From positions 1 through 19,135 of the forward strand of contig CAJUJR010000053.1 in assembly GCA_910586605.1 (NCBI GenBank): 19,135 nucleotides of DNA. Direction: 5' to 3'. Shown here piece after piece: positions 7,232 to 14,334 of this stretch (positions are counted from its first letter, which is position 1; each line of letters starts with the position of its first letter). The notes beneath the pieces were generated by a model. That model was given only the letters and a program-made list of their open reading frames with translations. It searched no databases and was not told where the DNA came from. Source of the stretch: an uncultured Lachnospiraceae bacterium (GTDB lineage Bacteria; Bacillota; Clostridia; Lachnospirales; Lachnospiraceae). The position numbers and the translations under genes were made by a program.

Positions 7232-7903
7232 TCAACCATATATACGGCAAACGGCGTATTTAGAAAATGATGAAGTATGTGTATTGGGTACTTGTACAAT
7301 ATCCCGTATCAAAGACGGCAAAAAGCTGTCCCATTTCACCTCCAAAATTACAGAAACGCCGCCTGCAGGTACCATAATACACCCCTGATCAAGAAAATCC
7401 GTGCAAACCATCCCTGTATGGATATTATAATCCAGTGTAACCCTGACATTCCCAGGCGCATAAGCAAATGGCTCTCTTGTATAATCTACAATTGTCCTGG
7501 GACGCAGCCCCTGAAGATTCATTTTATAGGAAAGCTCCCTTGCAAGCGTCCCGGAACTGCCTGCAAGAATGCAGGCATCCCCATCTGCCGCCGCTTGTGC
7601 TTCTTCAAGTGAAAGCTGTTCTTGCACTTTTTTACACAGGCCGTTCACCTTGCTTTTCTTTTCCAGCAAAATAAAAGAAATATCCCCATTATAATAACGG
7701 AGCCGAAATTTTTCACGGCAGTTTACACCGTCTGTCTTTTCCCGAAGCGCCTTATCTCCCAAATTGTCAAAATATAAGCTTCTGACTTCGTACTTCCCAT
7801 TATCAGCATGAGGATCTTCTGCCATAACTGCCGGCAGCCTTGCCCGAAGCGCCAGCAAATCGGAATAGCTGATTTCATGCTTCCACTCATGACGAAAATC
7901 CAT
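7232..7903 (-). CDS. VTC-domain polyphosphate polymerase
   Basis: A 223-aa protein of the VTC tunnel-fold family. Characterised eukaryotic members make inorganic polyphosphate from ATP. Basic residues expected to line the tunnel are visible: FRHEWKHE (3-10), VRSLYFDN (40-47), EKFRLRYY (64-71), LLEKKSK (79-85), RPRTIVDYTREPF (134-146), VRVTLDYN (153-160), LEVKWD (187-192) and SFSKYAV (212-218). Length is typical for the bacterial single-domain form, with no SPX or membrane segment, so it should be cytoplasmic. A run of six G residues, 5 nt before ATG, fixes the start. Its own promoter with a direct-repeat site lies upstream, and it leads the VTC-DUF4956-CotH set. Triphosphate-hydrolysing CYTH enzymes are structurally related, but the motif pattern favours VTC. 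Confidence 0.9.
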   Translation of the reverse strand: MDFRHEWKHEISYSDLLALRARLPAVMAEDPHADNGKYEVRSLYFDNLGDKALREKTDGVNCREKFRLRYYNGDISFILLEKKSKVNGLCKKVQEQLSLEEAQAAADGDACILAGSSGTLARELSYKMNLQGLRPRTIVDYTREPFAYAPGNVRVTLDYNIHTGMVCTDFLDQGCIMVPAGGVSVILEVKWDSFLPSLIRDIVQVPNTHTSSFSKYAVCRIYG

Positions 7904-7930
7904 GGAATCCCCCCTTTCTTTGATAAAACT

Positions 7931-7961
7931 ACTATACCAAGCGAACCTTAACTGAAACTTA
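7931..7961 (-). promoter_or_regulatory. Promoter of the VTC operon with an 11-bp-period direct repeat
   Basis: On the minus strand a -10 box TATAGT (7931-7936) is preceded, 6 nt upstream, by two direct repeats, TAAGGTTC (7943-7950 complement) and TAAGTTTC (7954-7961 complement). They are exactly one helical turn (11 bp) apart and differ at one base. There is no good -35 hexamer. This is the usual layout of a promoter activated by an OmpR/PhoB-type regulator, and such a regulator with its kinase is encoded directly upstream. Confidence 0.6.
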
Positions 7962-8000
7962 GAAAATCCCGTCTATATGTGATAATACTGTGAAATGTTC

Positions 8001-9284
8001 CTATTTGCTTCCATCCGCTTTAACGTGTAATAATCCCTCTGCTTTAGTACTAACCTTAAAACAAATCCTGTCCGTTCCAATATATTCAGCAGTAATTGCC
8101 CCATTATTCGCTTCTGCAATAGAGCGCGCCACTGAAAGTCCTATCCCATATCCGCCATTTTTCTGTGTGCGGGCGCTGTCTGCCCGGTAAAAACGGTCAA
8201 ATAGCTTTTCTGGCGGGACGCCTGGCAACTGTTCACAAGTATTTTGTATTTTCAAAACATTCTGCTTCCCATTCTTTTTTAAGCATACCTCTATTTCCCC
8301 ATCTTCCTTTGCATACTTTACTGCATTATCCAGCAAAACAGAAACCATCTGTTCCATATGGCTTCTATCAGCATAAATATTAATGCCTGGCTCAATTGAT
8401 AACTTCAAATCTATTCTTTTCGTTTCAATGAACTGGGAAAAACCCTGCACACTCTTAACAAGCAATTCACTATACGAAAAATCCACCAGGCTGCCTTTTG
8501 TTCCCCCTTCCTCCATACGGGCAAGCAACAAAAGTTGCTTCATCAAGCCATCCAGCCGTACTGCCTGCACCTTAATATTCCTGCTCCACTTATTTTCCCC
8601 CTGATACAACTCCATTGCTTCTGTATTGGACTGGATTATCGCAAGCGGAGTTTTAATCTCATGCCCTGCATTTGTCACAAACTGCTTCTGCCTTTCCATG
8701 CTCTCAGCAATTGGGCGGATTGCTTTTTTTGATAATGAAACCACAAAAACCAACATCATACCCCAGCAAAGCAGCCCAACCATCCCAGACAAAAGCATAA
8801 CACGCACATAGGAAAACCTCTCTCCAGAAGTATCCAGGAAAACAACCAATTTCCCGTTTCCAATATGGGCATTTTGCAGCAGATAGCGGAACCTGCCAGC
8901 CTTCCCACTTACCTTGCCACTAAAATATGCTTTTACAGCAAGCTCTTCTGCTTCCTCTTTAGTAATCGACGAAGTCCGGCTAATATCACTGCTAACAACG
9001 CCCCCCTTGCCATCAAAATGTACAACAAAAAAATTAGAAGACAGAAAAGTATCATAATCATTTTTGGGCGGCTTCACGAAAAAACCAGGGGCAGCAGAAT
9101 CAGGGACGGGGCGTACTGCATCCATTTTCCCATTCTTCCCTGCTATCATATGCAGAGTCTTGTCTGTTTCATTTCTGGCAATTACAATATTGGCAATATT
9201 AATTGCCCCTAATAACAATAAAATCAAAACAGTAATGGCAAGCATCGCCGTAGTAACAAATTTTTTCTGAAGAACCTGAATCAT
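8001..9284 (-). CDS. Membrane sensor histidine kinase
   Basis: A 427-aa two-component sensor. Two membrane segments (about 11-35 and 161-184) flank an extracellular sensor region of about 125 residues, followed by a short HAMP-like linker (SKKAIRPIAESMERQKQF). The dimerisation domain has the H-box FVTNAGHEIKTPLA with phospho-acceptor His208. The ATPase domain shows the N-box LLDNAVKYA (Asn320), F-box LFDRFYRAD (361-369) and G-box GGYGIGLSVARSIAE (377-391). The start overlaps the regulator's stop by 4 nt, so the pair is translationally coupled. The signal is unknown, as the sensor region matches no fold I can name. It ends 97 nt before the VTC gene, whose promoter carries a likely regulator site, so control of the VTC-DUF4956-CotH genes is the favoured role. 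Confidence 0.93.
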   Translation of the reverse strand: MIQVLQKKFVTTAMLAITVLILLLLGAINIANIVIARNETDKTLHMIAGKNGKMDAVRPVPDSAAPGFFVKPPKNDYDTFLSSNFFVVHFDGKGGVVSSDISRTSSITKEEAEELAVKAYFSGKVSGKAGRFRYLLQNAHIGNGKLVVFLDTSGERFSYVRVMLLSGMVGLLCWGMMLVFVVSLSKKAIRPIAESMERQKQFVTNAGHEIKTPLAIIQSNTEAMELYQGENKWSRNIKVQAVRLDGLMKQLLLLARMEEGGTKGSLVDFSYSELLVKSVQGFSQFIETKRIDLKLSIEPGINIYADRSHMEQMVSVLLDNAVKYAKEDGEIEVCLKKNGKQNVLKIQNTCEQLPGVPPEKLFDRFYRADSARTQKNGGYGIGLSVARSIAEANNGAITAEYIGTDRICFKVSTKAEGLLHVKADGSK

Positions 9285-9955
9285 CCCTTTACCTCCAGGG
9301 TATACCCCACATTGCGTTTTCCAACAATTGCTACATCAGCCCCAAGTGCCAGGAGACGCTTGCGCAGATAGGAAATATATACCCAGACTGTCCCAACTTC
9401 TGCTTCTGTTTCATATCCCCACACCCTGACTAAAAGTTCCTCTGTAGAAAGATAACTCCCTCTGTTCAGCAAAAAAAGTTCCATGAGCTGATACTCCAAC
9501 TTAGGCAAAACAAAAGATCGCCCGCAACAGGAAAGTTCAAAACTCTTCCGATTTAAAGATAGAGAACCACACTTTACTATATCCGGGGTAAACTCTTCCC
9601 TGCGCCGGAGCATGGCACGGACTCTAGCGAGCAACAATTCCATTGGAAACGGCTTTGGCAAATAATCATCCGCTCCCAAATCCAGCCCCCGCACCTGGTC
9701 TTCAATTTCCACTTTCGCCGTAAGCAGAAGGATTGGCGTCCTGCATCCTTCATTCCGCAATTTCTTCAATACTGCAAGGCCATCCATCTTTGGAAGCATA
9801 ACATCCAAGATAATGCCATCATATTGCCCTGCCTGTGCATAGGCCAGCGCCTCTTCCCCATCGTATACAGCATCCACAATATATTTGTGGTAAGTCAGTA
9901 TATCTACAATTGCCTCTGACATAGCAATCTCATCCTCTGCATATAATAATTTCAC
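9281..9955 (-). CDS. OmpR/PhoB-family response regulator
   Basis: A 224-aa transcription regulator. The receiver domain (1-118) has the acidic pair Glu7/Asp8, phosphorylated Asp51 in DGIILDVMLPKMDG, Thr79 and Lys101. The C-terminal winged helix (about 125-222) includes LPKLEYQLMELFLLNRG and VWVYISYLRKR, typical of the OmpR class. The start codon is GTG (9953-9955), preceded by GGAAGGATG; no ATG fits. It precedes the sensor kinase with a 4-nt overlap. The gene lies just downstream of the terminator of the chemotaxis receptor gene, so it begins a new transcription unit. A TATACT element about 25 nt upstream may be its -10 box, but no matching -35 was seen. Confidence 0.94.
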   Translation of the reverse strand: MKLLYAEDEIAMSEAIVDILTYHKYIVDAVYDGEEALAYAQAGQYDGIILDVMLPKMDGLAVLKKLRNEGCRTPILLLTAKVEIEDQVRGLDLGADDYLPKPFPMELLLARVRAMLRRREEFTPDIVKCGSLSLNRKSFELSCCGRSFVLPKLEYQLMELFLLNRGSYLSTEELLVRVWGYETEAEVGTVWVYISYLRKRLLALGADVAIVGKRNVGYTLEVKG

Positions 9956-10030
9956 ACTATCATCCTTCCATCAATATAGTATAATGTTGCGCCAAAAGAC
10001 ATTTTGCCTTAGAAAGGCAATCCTCCAACA

Positions 10031-10080
10031 CCAAAAAGGAAGGCGAATCTCCGGCCTTTAAAAAACGGAAATTCGCCTTT
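10031..10080 (-). terminator. Terminator of the chemotaxis receptor gene
   Basis: On the minus strand CGGAAATTCGCCTT (10066-10079) pairs with AAGGCGAATCTCCG (10040-10053), a 14-bp stem with one mismatch, followed by CCTTTTTGG. It starts about 5 nt beyond the receptor gene's stop codon. A second small hairpin (TTGCCTT/AAGGCAA, 10004-10020) lies further on, without a T-run. Confidence 0.8.
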
Positions 10081-10084
10081 ATCA

Positions 10085-12229
10085 TTATAACTGCTTTAAA
10101 TTGAAACAATTCACCAGTTCATGCAGCCGCTTTGACTGGCTGGATAACTCTGCGCTTGTTTCAGCGCTGCTTTGGGCAGAAGTTGAATTTGTCTGTACTA
10201 CATTACTAATTAAATCAATATTTTCTGTAAGCTGTTCCAGCACCATTTTCTGGTTTTGGGAAGCACTGTTAATCTTTTCCACAGACCCCAGTACCTCTTC
10301 TGAACCCTGAACTACAGATACAAGGGATTTGGCAGTATTATCTGCAATCCCAATACCATTCTCTACTGCCATCTGGGAACGTTCTATCAGTGAAGCTGTC
10401 TGGTTCACTGCTTCTGTACTCTTGGCCGCCAGTTCCCGGATTTCATCTGCCACAACGGCAAACCCTTTTCCTGCTGCCCCTGCCCTTGCCGCTTCAATGG
10501 ATGCATTTAAAGCGAGCAAATTCGTCTGTTCAGCAATATCTTCAATTGTCTTTACTATCTTCTCAATCTCTCCTGAAGACTGGCTGATATCTGACATCGC
10601 ATCAACCAAACGTTCCATTTCCTGATTGCTTTCCCGGATAAACCTCCCTACTTCAGAAACTGTAACATTTGCAGCCTGTGCATCCTTTGCATTTGCTATT
10701 ACATCTTTTGACAGATTTTCTATAGAAGCAGCCAACTGTTCAATCGCTGTCGCCTGCTCTGCTGCGCCGTTTGAAAGAATCTGCGCACCAGATGACACAT
10801 TCTCTGAACTGGCTGAAACCTCATCCGCAGAAAGCACAATTTGATGCAGCGTATCGTTTAAGGACTCCGAAATTTTCTCAATGGAAACCTGTATCGGGAT
10901 AAAATCCCCTATATAATCCTGCGTTATGGCAATATCCATATTATTATCTGCCATTTGGGAAAGCTGCTCTGAAATATCCCTTACGTAACTGCCTATAATA
11001 TCGCTGATATGGTTAAATGCGCGCGAAAGATGCCCTAACTCATCATCAGACCGAATATCTATATTAATATCCAAATCACCCGCTTCCAACTTCGTTGCCC
11101 CATCCGTAATCAGTTTAATCGGAGCCAGGAACCGGTTAATCATGCGGTTTACTGCAATTAGCAGTATAAAACCAAATAATACAACGAGGAAAGTCAACTT
11201 CCCTGTACTTTCGACAATTGCCCAATAAAACTCACTGCTGTTAACTGTAAGATGTATCGTCCATTGTGTTTTACCGCATACTGACAATGGGACAGCAACA
11301 GAAACCCCTCTTTTCCCTGTCCCAAAGTTTTTACCGCTTTTATAGACATAGCGGCTATTCACACGCTCGCCTTCCGGCATGGAATGAATTTCACCTGCAT
11401 TTTCCGCCATCGCAGAATAGCCGATATCAGAAGCTTTTTGCCCTATCTTTGTTTCATCTGCAGAATCTACTAAAACAGTCCCATCTTCCGCAAGCGCTAC
11501 TAAATGGGCAGAACTATATTCTGTACTTACCAGAAGCTGTTCCTGCATATTATCCAGCCCCACGTCAACGCCGGCTACCCCAAGGAATTTCCCTTCGGCG
11601 TCCCAGATAGGTGCGATAATGCTAATCATCATTATCTTTTTTCCCATCAGTTCATATATGTAAGGTTCCATAATGTATGGCTCACCTGTTTCCTTAATTT
11701 GCATATAATATTCTTTTTCAAAATTGTCAAAAGCATCTTCATGCTTCTCAAAAATATATCCTGTATTGGTTTCATTTGGATATACGACAGCCTCATACGC
11801 CATATCTTTTTTATGGACACTATAAGGCTCTCCATTTTCATCTGGAATGGCATTCTGCTCAAAATAAGCAAATGCTGTTGGGAAACCATCTCCGCCTTCC
11901 AGGACTCCTACAAGGGCAGTATCAATCGCATCTCTCTGCTCCTTTGGGTCAAGGGAAGATATGTTCCTTAATGAACCGGCAAATCCAACTACTTTCCCAT
12001 AGGCATTTTCAATGTCATTTGCGACTAAAAATGCATTTTCATAAGCAACCGATGTCAGCTTTTCCCTGTTTACCTGAATCAATTCACTTGCAGATAGCAG
12101 AGCAGACATAAAAATAGTAAGCAAAAAAATAACAGCAACTATCAGCGCCATTTTAGAAACAATTTTTTTGCTTAAGCCTTCACTTTTCATAAAGGCCGAC
12201 ACTTTAGTTTTCTCTCCTTTGCGTAACAT
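10085..12229 (-). CDS. Methyl-accepting chemotaxis protein with Cache-type sensor
   Basis: A 714-aa transmembrane chemoreceptor that would report ligand binding to the CheA/CheW array. Membrane segments at about 24-47 and 342-362 enclose a periplasm-facing region of roughly 290 residues whose size and pattern (for example APIWDAEGKFLGVAGVDVGLDNM, about 206-228) fit a double Cache domain. A HAMP domain follows (about 363-416), then a long helical signalling domain. Its conserved tip is IEDIAEQTNLLALN and ARAGAAGKGFAVVADEIREL (about 562-600). There is no C-terminal CheR-tethering pentapeptide. GGGGGAG 5 nt before ATG supports the start. It is transcribed alone, with a consensus promoter and a terminator. 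No flagellar or che genes are in the window. The ligand is unknown; Cache receptors often bind amino acids or organic acids. Confidence 0.93.
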   Translation of the reverse strand: MLRKGEKTKVSAFMKSEGLSKKIVSKMALIVAVIFLLTIFMSALLSASELIQVNREKLTSVAYENAFLVANDIENAYGKVVGFAGSLRNISSLDPKEQRDAIDTALVGVLEGGDGFPTAFAYFEQNAIPDENGEPYSVHKKDMAYEAVVYPNETNTGYIFEKHEDAFDNFEKEYYMQIKETGEPYIMEPYIYELMGKKIMMISIIAPIWDAEGKFLGVAGVDVGLDNMQEQLLVSTEYSSAHLVALAEDGTVLVDSADETKIGQKASDIGYSAMAENAGEIHSMPEGERVNSRYVYKSGKNFGTGKRGVSVAVPLSVCGKTQWTIHLTVNSSEFYWAIVESTGKLTFLVVLFGFILLIAVNRMINRFLAPIKLITDGATKLEAGDLDINIDIRSDDELGHLSRAFNHISDIIGSYVRDISEQLSQMADNNMDIAITQDYIGDFIPIQVSIEKISESLNDTLHQIVLSADEVSASSENVSSGAQILSNGAAEQATAIEQLAASIENLSKDVIANAKDAQAANVTVSEVGRFIRESNQEMERLVDAMSDISQSSGEIEKIVKTIEDIAEQTNLLALNASIEAARAGAAGKGFAVVADEIRELAAKSTEAVNQTASLIERSQMAVENGIGIADNTAKSLVSVVQGSEEVLGSVEKINSASQNQKMVLEQLTENIDLISNVVQTNSTSAQSSAETSAELSSQSKRLHELVNCFNLKQL

Positions 12230-12267
12230 AAAATCTCCCCCGTTATATTGTTATTAAAATCTGTCTT

Positions 12268-12296
12268 ATTATATCTATATCTAGCAGGAAAGTCAA
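12268..12296 (-). promoter_or_regulatory. Strong sigma-A promoter of the chemotaxis receptor gene
   Basis: On the minus strand TTGACT (12291-12296) and a perfect TATAAT (12268-12273) are 17 nt apart, about 40 nt upstream of the receptor start codon. It begins just past the stop codon of the small kinase gene, so the receptor need not depend on read-through. Confidence 0.85.
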
Positions 12297-12312
12297 TTCT
12301 CTTCCAGCTTTA

Positions 12313-12810
12313 TTAATTGCTGGCAATCTGCTTTAAATATTTATCTGCTTCCTCCCTTGCCCTAAAAACAAAAATCTTTTTGTTTCCCTGATATTTTTCA
12401 AGCAAATTATATATTTGTGGACGCTTTTTCCCTGGAAATGCAATAATGTCCTCCCTGAACCCCTCATCAAACTCCGCTTCAATCCAGGGCATATCCTCCC
12501 TCTTTTGTCCAATCCTGGCGGCTACGCCTGCAAGGCAAACTTCTAATGGAAAATCCATAAAAAATACTGTGTCGCACTCTTTTATGCGCAGTTCTATCGT
12601 ACGCTGATAATTTCCATCAATAATCCACCTATCTTTTTTTATAATTTCTTTCAAGCGGATATCAAACTCCTCCCTAGTAAAATTAGTCTGGTCTGGCTTA
12701 TGCCAAAACATATCCAGATAATATAGAGGGATTCCTGTTATGTCTCTTAACCTCCTTGCAAATGTACTTTTCCCTGCCCCAGGGCTTCCTATAACTATTA
12801 TTTTATCCAT
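12313..12810 (-). CDS. P-loop nucleotide kinase-like protein (adenylate kinase/FlaR-like)
   Basis: A 165-aa cytoplasmic protein of the small P-loop kinase group often annotated as 'DNA topology modulation protein' FlaR or adenylate kinase-related. It has Walker A GSPGAGKST (8-16), the segment PLYYLDMFWHKPD (28-40) and RWIIDGNYQRT (61-71), typical of this group, a hydrophobic Walker B-like strand DTVFFMDFP (about 79-87), and a basic lid region ending GKKRPQIYN. The substrate is not known; true adenylate kinases are longer and have a different lid. It lies 52 nt downstream of rarA in the same direction and is probably co-transcribed with it. The receptor gene after it has its own promoter. Confidence 0.8.
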   Translation of the reverse strand: MDKIIVIGSPGAGKSTFARRLRDITGIPLYYLDMFWHKPDQTNFTREEFDIRLKEIIKKDRWIIDGNYQRTIELRIKECDTVFFMDFPLEVCLAGVAARIGQKREDMPWIEAEFDEGFREDIIAFPGKKRPQIYNLLEKYQGNKKIFVFRAREEADKYLKQIASN

Positions 12811-12862
12811 CTTCTATCCTCATCCGAGCATGGCTTCCATTGCCAAAACTTTAATCCTGTAA

Positions 12863-14182
12863 TCAATTCTCACTTTTCCACTTTAAAATCTCCTCAAGGC
12901 GTTCTTTTACCTCTTTTTCCTTCCCCTGGTCTGTAGGATAGTAATAACGCCTTCCAGAAAGCGCTTTTGGCAGGCATTCCATCTTTGCCATTTTCTCTTC
13001 TGTATCGTGGGCATAAATATAGCCTTTCCCATAATCCATTTCCTTCATAAAGCTGGTTGGCGCATTGCAAATCTGTAGGGGAACCGGCTCTGCAGGAAGT
13101 TCTTTCATATCCGCCTTACAGTTCTCACATGCCTGATAAAGTGCATTCGATTTGGGCGCCATAGAAAGATATACAACAGCATGTGCCAGATGGACATCAC
13201 ATTCCGGCATCCCTAAAAAATGGCATGCCTGGAACACTGCTATCGCTACTTGCAACGCATTAGAATCCGCCATCCCTACATCCTCACTAGCAAACCTCAC
13301 CAGCCTTCTTGCAATATAAAGAGGCTCTTCCCCTCCATCTAACATACGGTACATCCAATACACCGCCGCATCCGGGTCACTATTGCGCATTGATTTGTGT
13401 AAAGCAGAAATCAGGTTATAATGTTCTTCCCCTTTCTTATCATAAAGCAGAGAACGGCGGTCTGTACACTGTGACAAAACCTCCTCATCCACACATAAAA
13501 CCGCATTCTCATTCATTTTCCCATTAAACACCGCCATTTCCAGTGTATTTAACGCCGTCCTTGCATCTCCATTTGCAAAGCGTGCAATTGCAGATAATAA
13601 GGAATCATCTATTTCAATCTGCAGATTCCCTAACCCTTTCGGGCTTTTCAGCGCATGCTCCAGCAGTTCCTTTAAATCCTGTTCCCCTAACGCTTTTAAG
13701 ATAAATACTTTGCAACGGGACAATAAAGCCGAATTAATCTCAAAGGATGGATTTTCTGTTGTTGCCCCTACTAAAATTATACTGCCTTTCTCTACAAAAG
13801 GAAGAAAGGCGTCCTGCTGCGCCTTATTAAAACGATGGATTTCATCTGCAAACAGCAGCGTTCGGATTCCCATTTTCCTATTCTGCTCCGCCTGCACCAT
13901 CACCTCTTTAATTTCTTTTATCCCACTGCTCACCGCACTGAATTCTATAAACTCTGCCTTAGTATAATCCGCTATTATCCTTGCCAATGTCGTTTTGCCC
14001 ACGCCGGGCGGCCCCCAGAAAATCATCGAAGAAATCTGGTCTTCTTCCATTAGCCGCTGTAAAATTTTCCCCTTCCCAATTAAATGCTTCTGCCCCACAT
14101 AATCTTCCAAAGTATTTGGCCGAATCCTGCTCGCAAGAGGGGCTGTTTCTTCCCTGCTGTCAAACAAACTTAATTGCTCCAT
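12863..14182 (-). CDS. rarA: Replication-associated recombination protein RarA (MgsA/WRNIP1 family AAA ATPase)
   Basis: A 439-aa AAA+ ATPase that acts at stalled replication forks. Near the start QLSLF (3-7) matches the sliding-clamp binding motif. The ATPase core has the RPNTLEDYVGQKHL segment (21-34), Walker A GPPGVGKT (57-64), Walker B LLFADEIH (109-116) and sensor 1 ATTENPSFEIN (140-150). The C-terminal half holds the family's tetramerisation region, with LYIARRLVRFASEDVGMAD and VVYLSMAPKSN, and ends in YYYPTDQGKE. The frame is open further up to GTG and TTG codons (14189-14194). ATG at 14180-14182 is preferred because it places the motif at the N-terminus, although the only SD-like GAGG (14196-14199) is then 13 nt away. 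Upstream lies a hairpin-rich leader. Confidence 0.95.
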   Translation of the reverse strand: MEQLSLFDSREETAPLASRIRPNTLEDYVGQKHLIGKGKILQRLMEEDQISSMIFWGPPGVGKTTLARIIADYTKAEFIEFSAVSSGIKEIKEVMVQAEQNRKMGIRTLLFADEIHRFNKAQQDAFLPFVEKGSIILVGATTENPSFEINSALLSRCKVFILKALGEQDLKELLEHALKSPKGLGNLQIEIDDSLLSAIARFANGDARTALNTLEMAVFNGKMNENAVLCVDEEVLSQCTDRRSLLYDKKGEEHYNLISALHKSMRNSDPDAAVYWMYRMLDGGEEPLYIARRLVRFASEDVGMADSNALQVAIAVFQACHFLGMPECDVHLAHAVVYLSMAPKSNALYQACENCKADMKELPAEPVPLQICNAPTSFMKEMDYGKGYIYAHDTEEKMAKMECLPKALSGRRYYYPTDQGKEKEVKERLEEILKWKSEN

Positions 14183-14195
14183 AATTTGCACCAAG

Positions 14196-14262
14196 CCTCA
14201 GGCGAAAATGCTTGTATTTTCATTTGAGGCGCAAACACAAAAGGTGAAAGACATGTGTTTGC
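14196..14262 (-). other. Two stacked hairpins in the rarA leader
   Basis: The first pairs GCAAACAC (14231-14238) with GTGTTTGC (14255-14262), 8 perfect bp. The second pairs 14216-14229 with 14196-14209 (11 of 14 positions) and would tie up the GAGG that serves as the only visible ribosome binding site of rarA. Translational control is possible, but the stem is imperfect. Confidence 0.4.
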
Positions 14263-14311
14263 ATTTTACCCTTTCTTCAATTTTTCTTGCACCCTTTCCC
14301 CCATGAAGTAA

Positions 14312-14331
14312 GGGAATGCATTAGCATTCCC
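14312..14331 (-). terminator. Hairpin after the AI-2E-type transporter gene, possible terminator
   Basis: Perfect arms GGGAATGC (14312-14319) and GCATTCCC (14324-14331) with a 4-nt loop lie 4 nt beyond the transporter's stop codon. The following minus-strand sequence (TTACTTCATGG) is not a proper T-run, so termination would be weak, or the stem may protect the mRNA 3' end. Confidence 0.45.
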
Positions 14332-14334
14332 CTT

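Noticed and set aside
10004..10020. Small TTGCCTT/AAGGCAA hairpin as a terminator
   Set aside because: The stem is 7 bp and neither side is followed by a T-run; the larger hairpin at 10040-10079 explains termination.
11504..11971. 155-codon frame antisense to the chemotaxis receptor
   Set aside because: The opposite strand encodes a complete receptor with intact domains; this frame has no motif or start signal.
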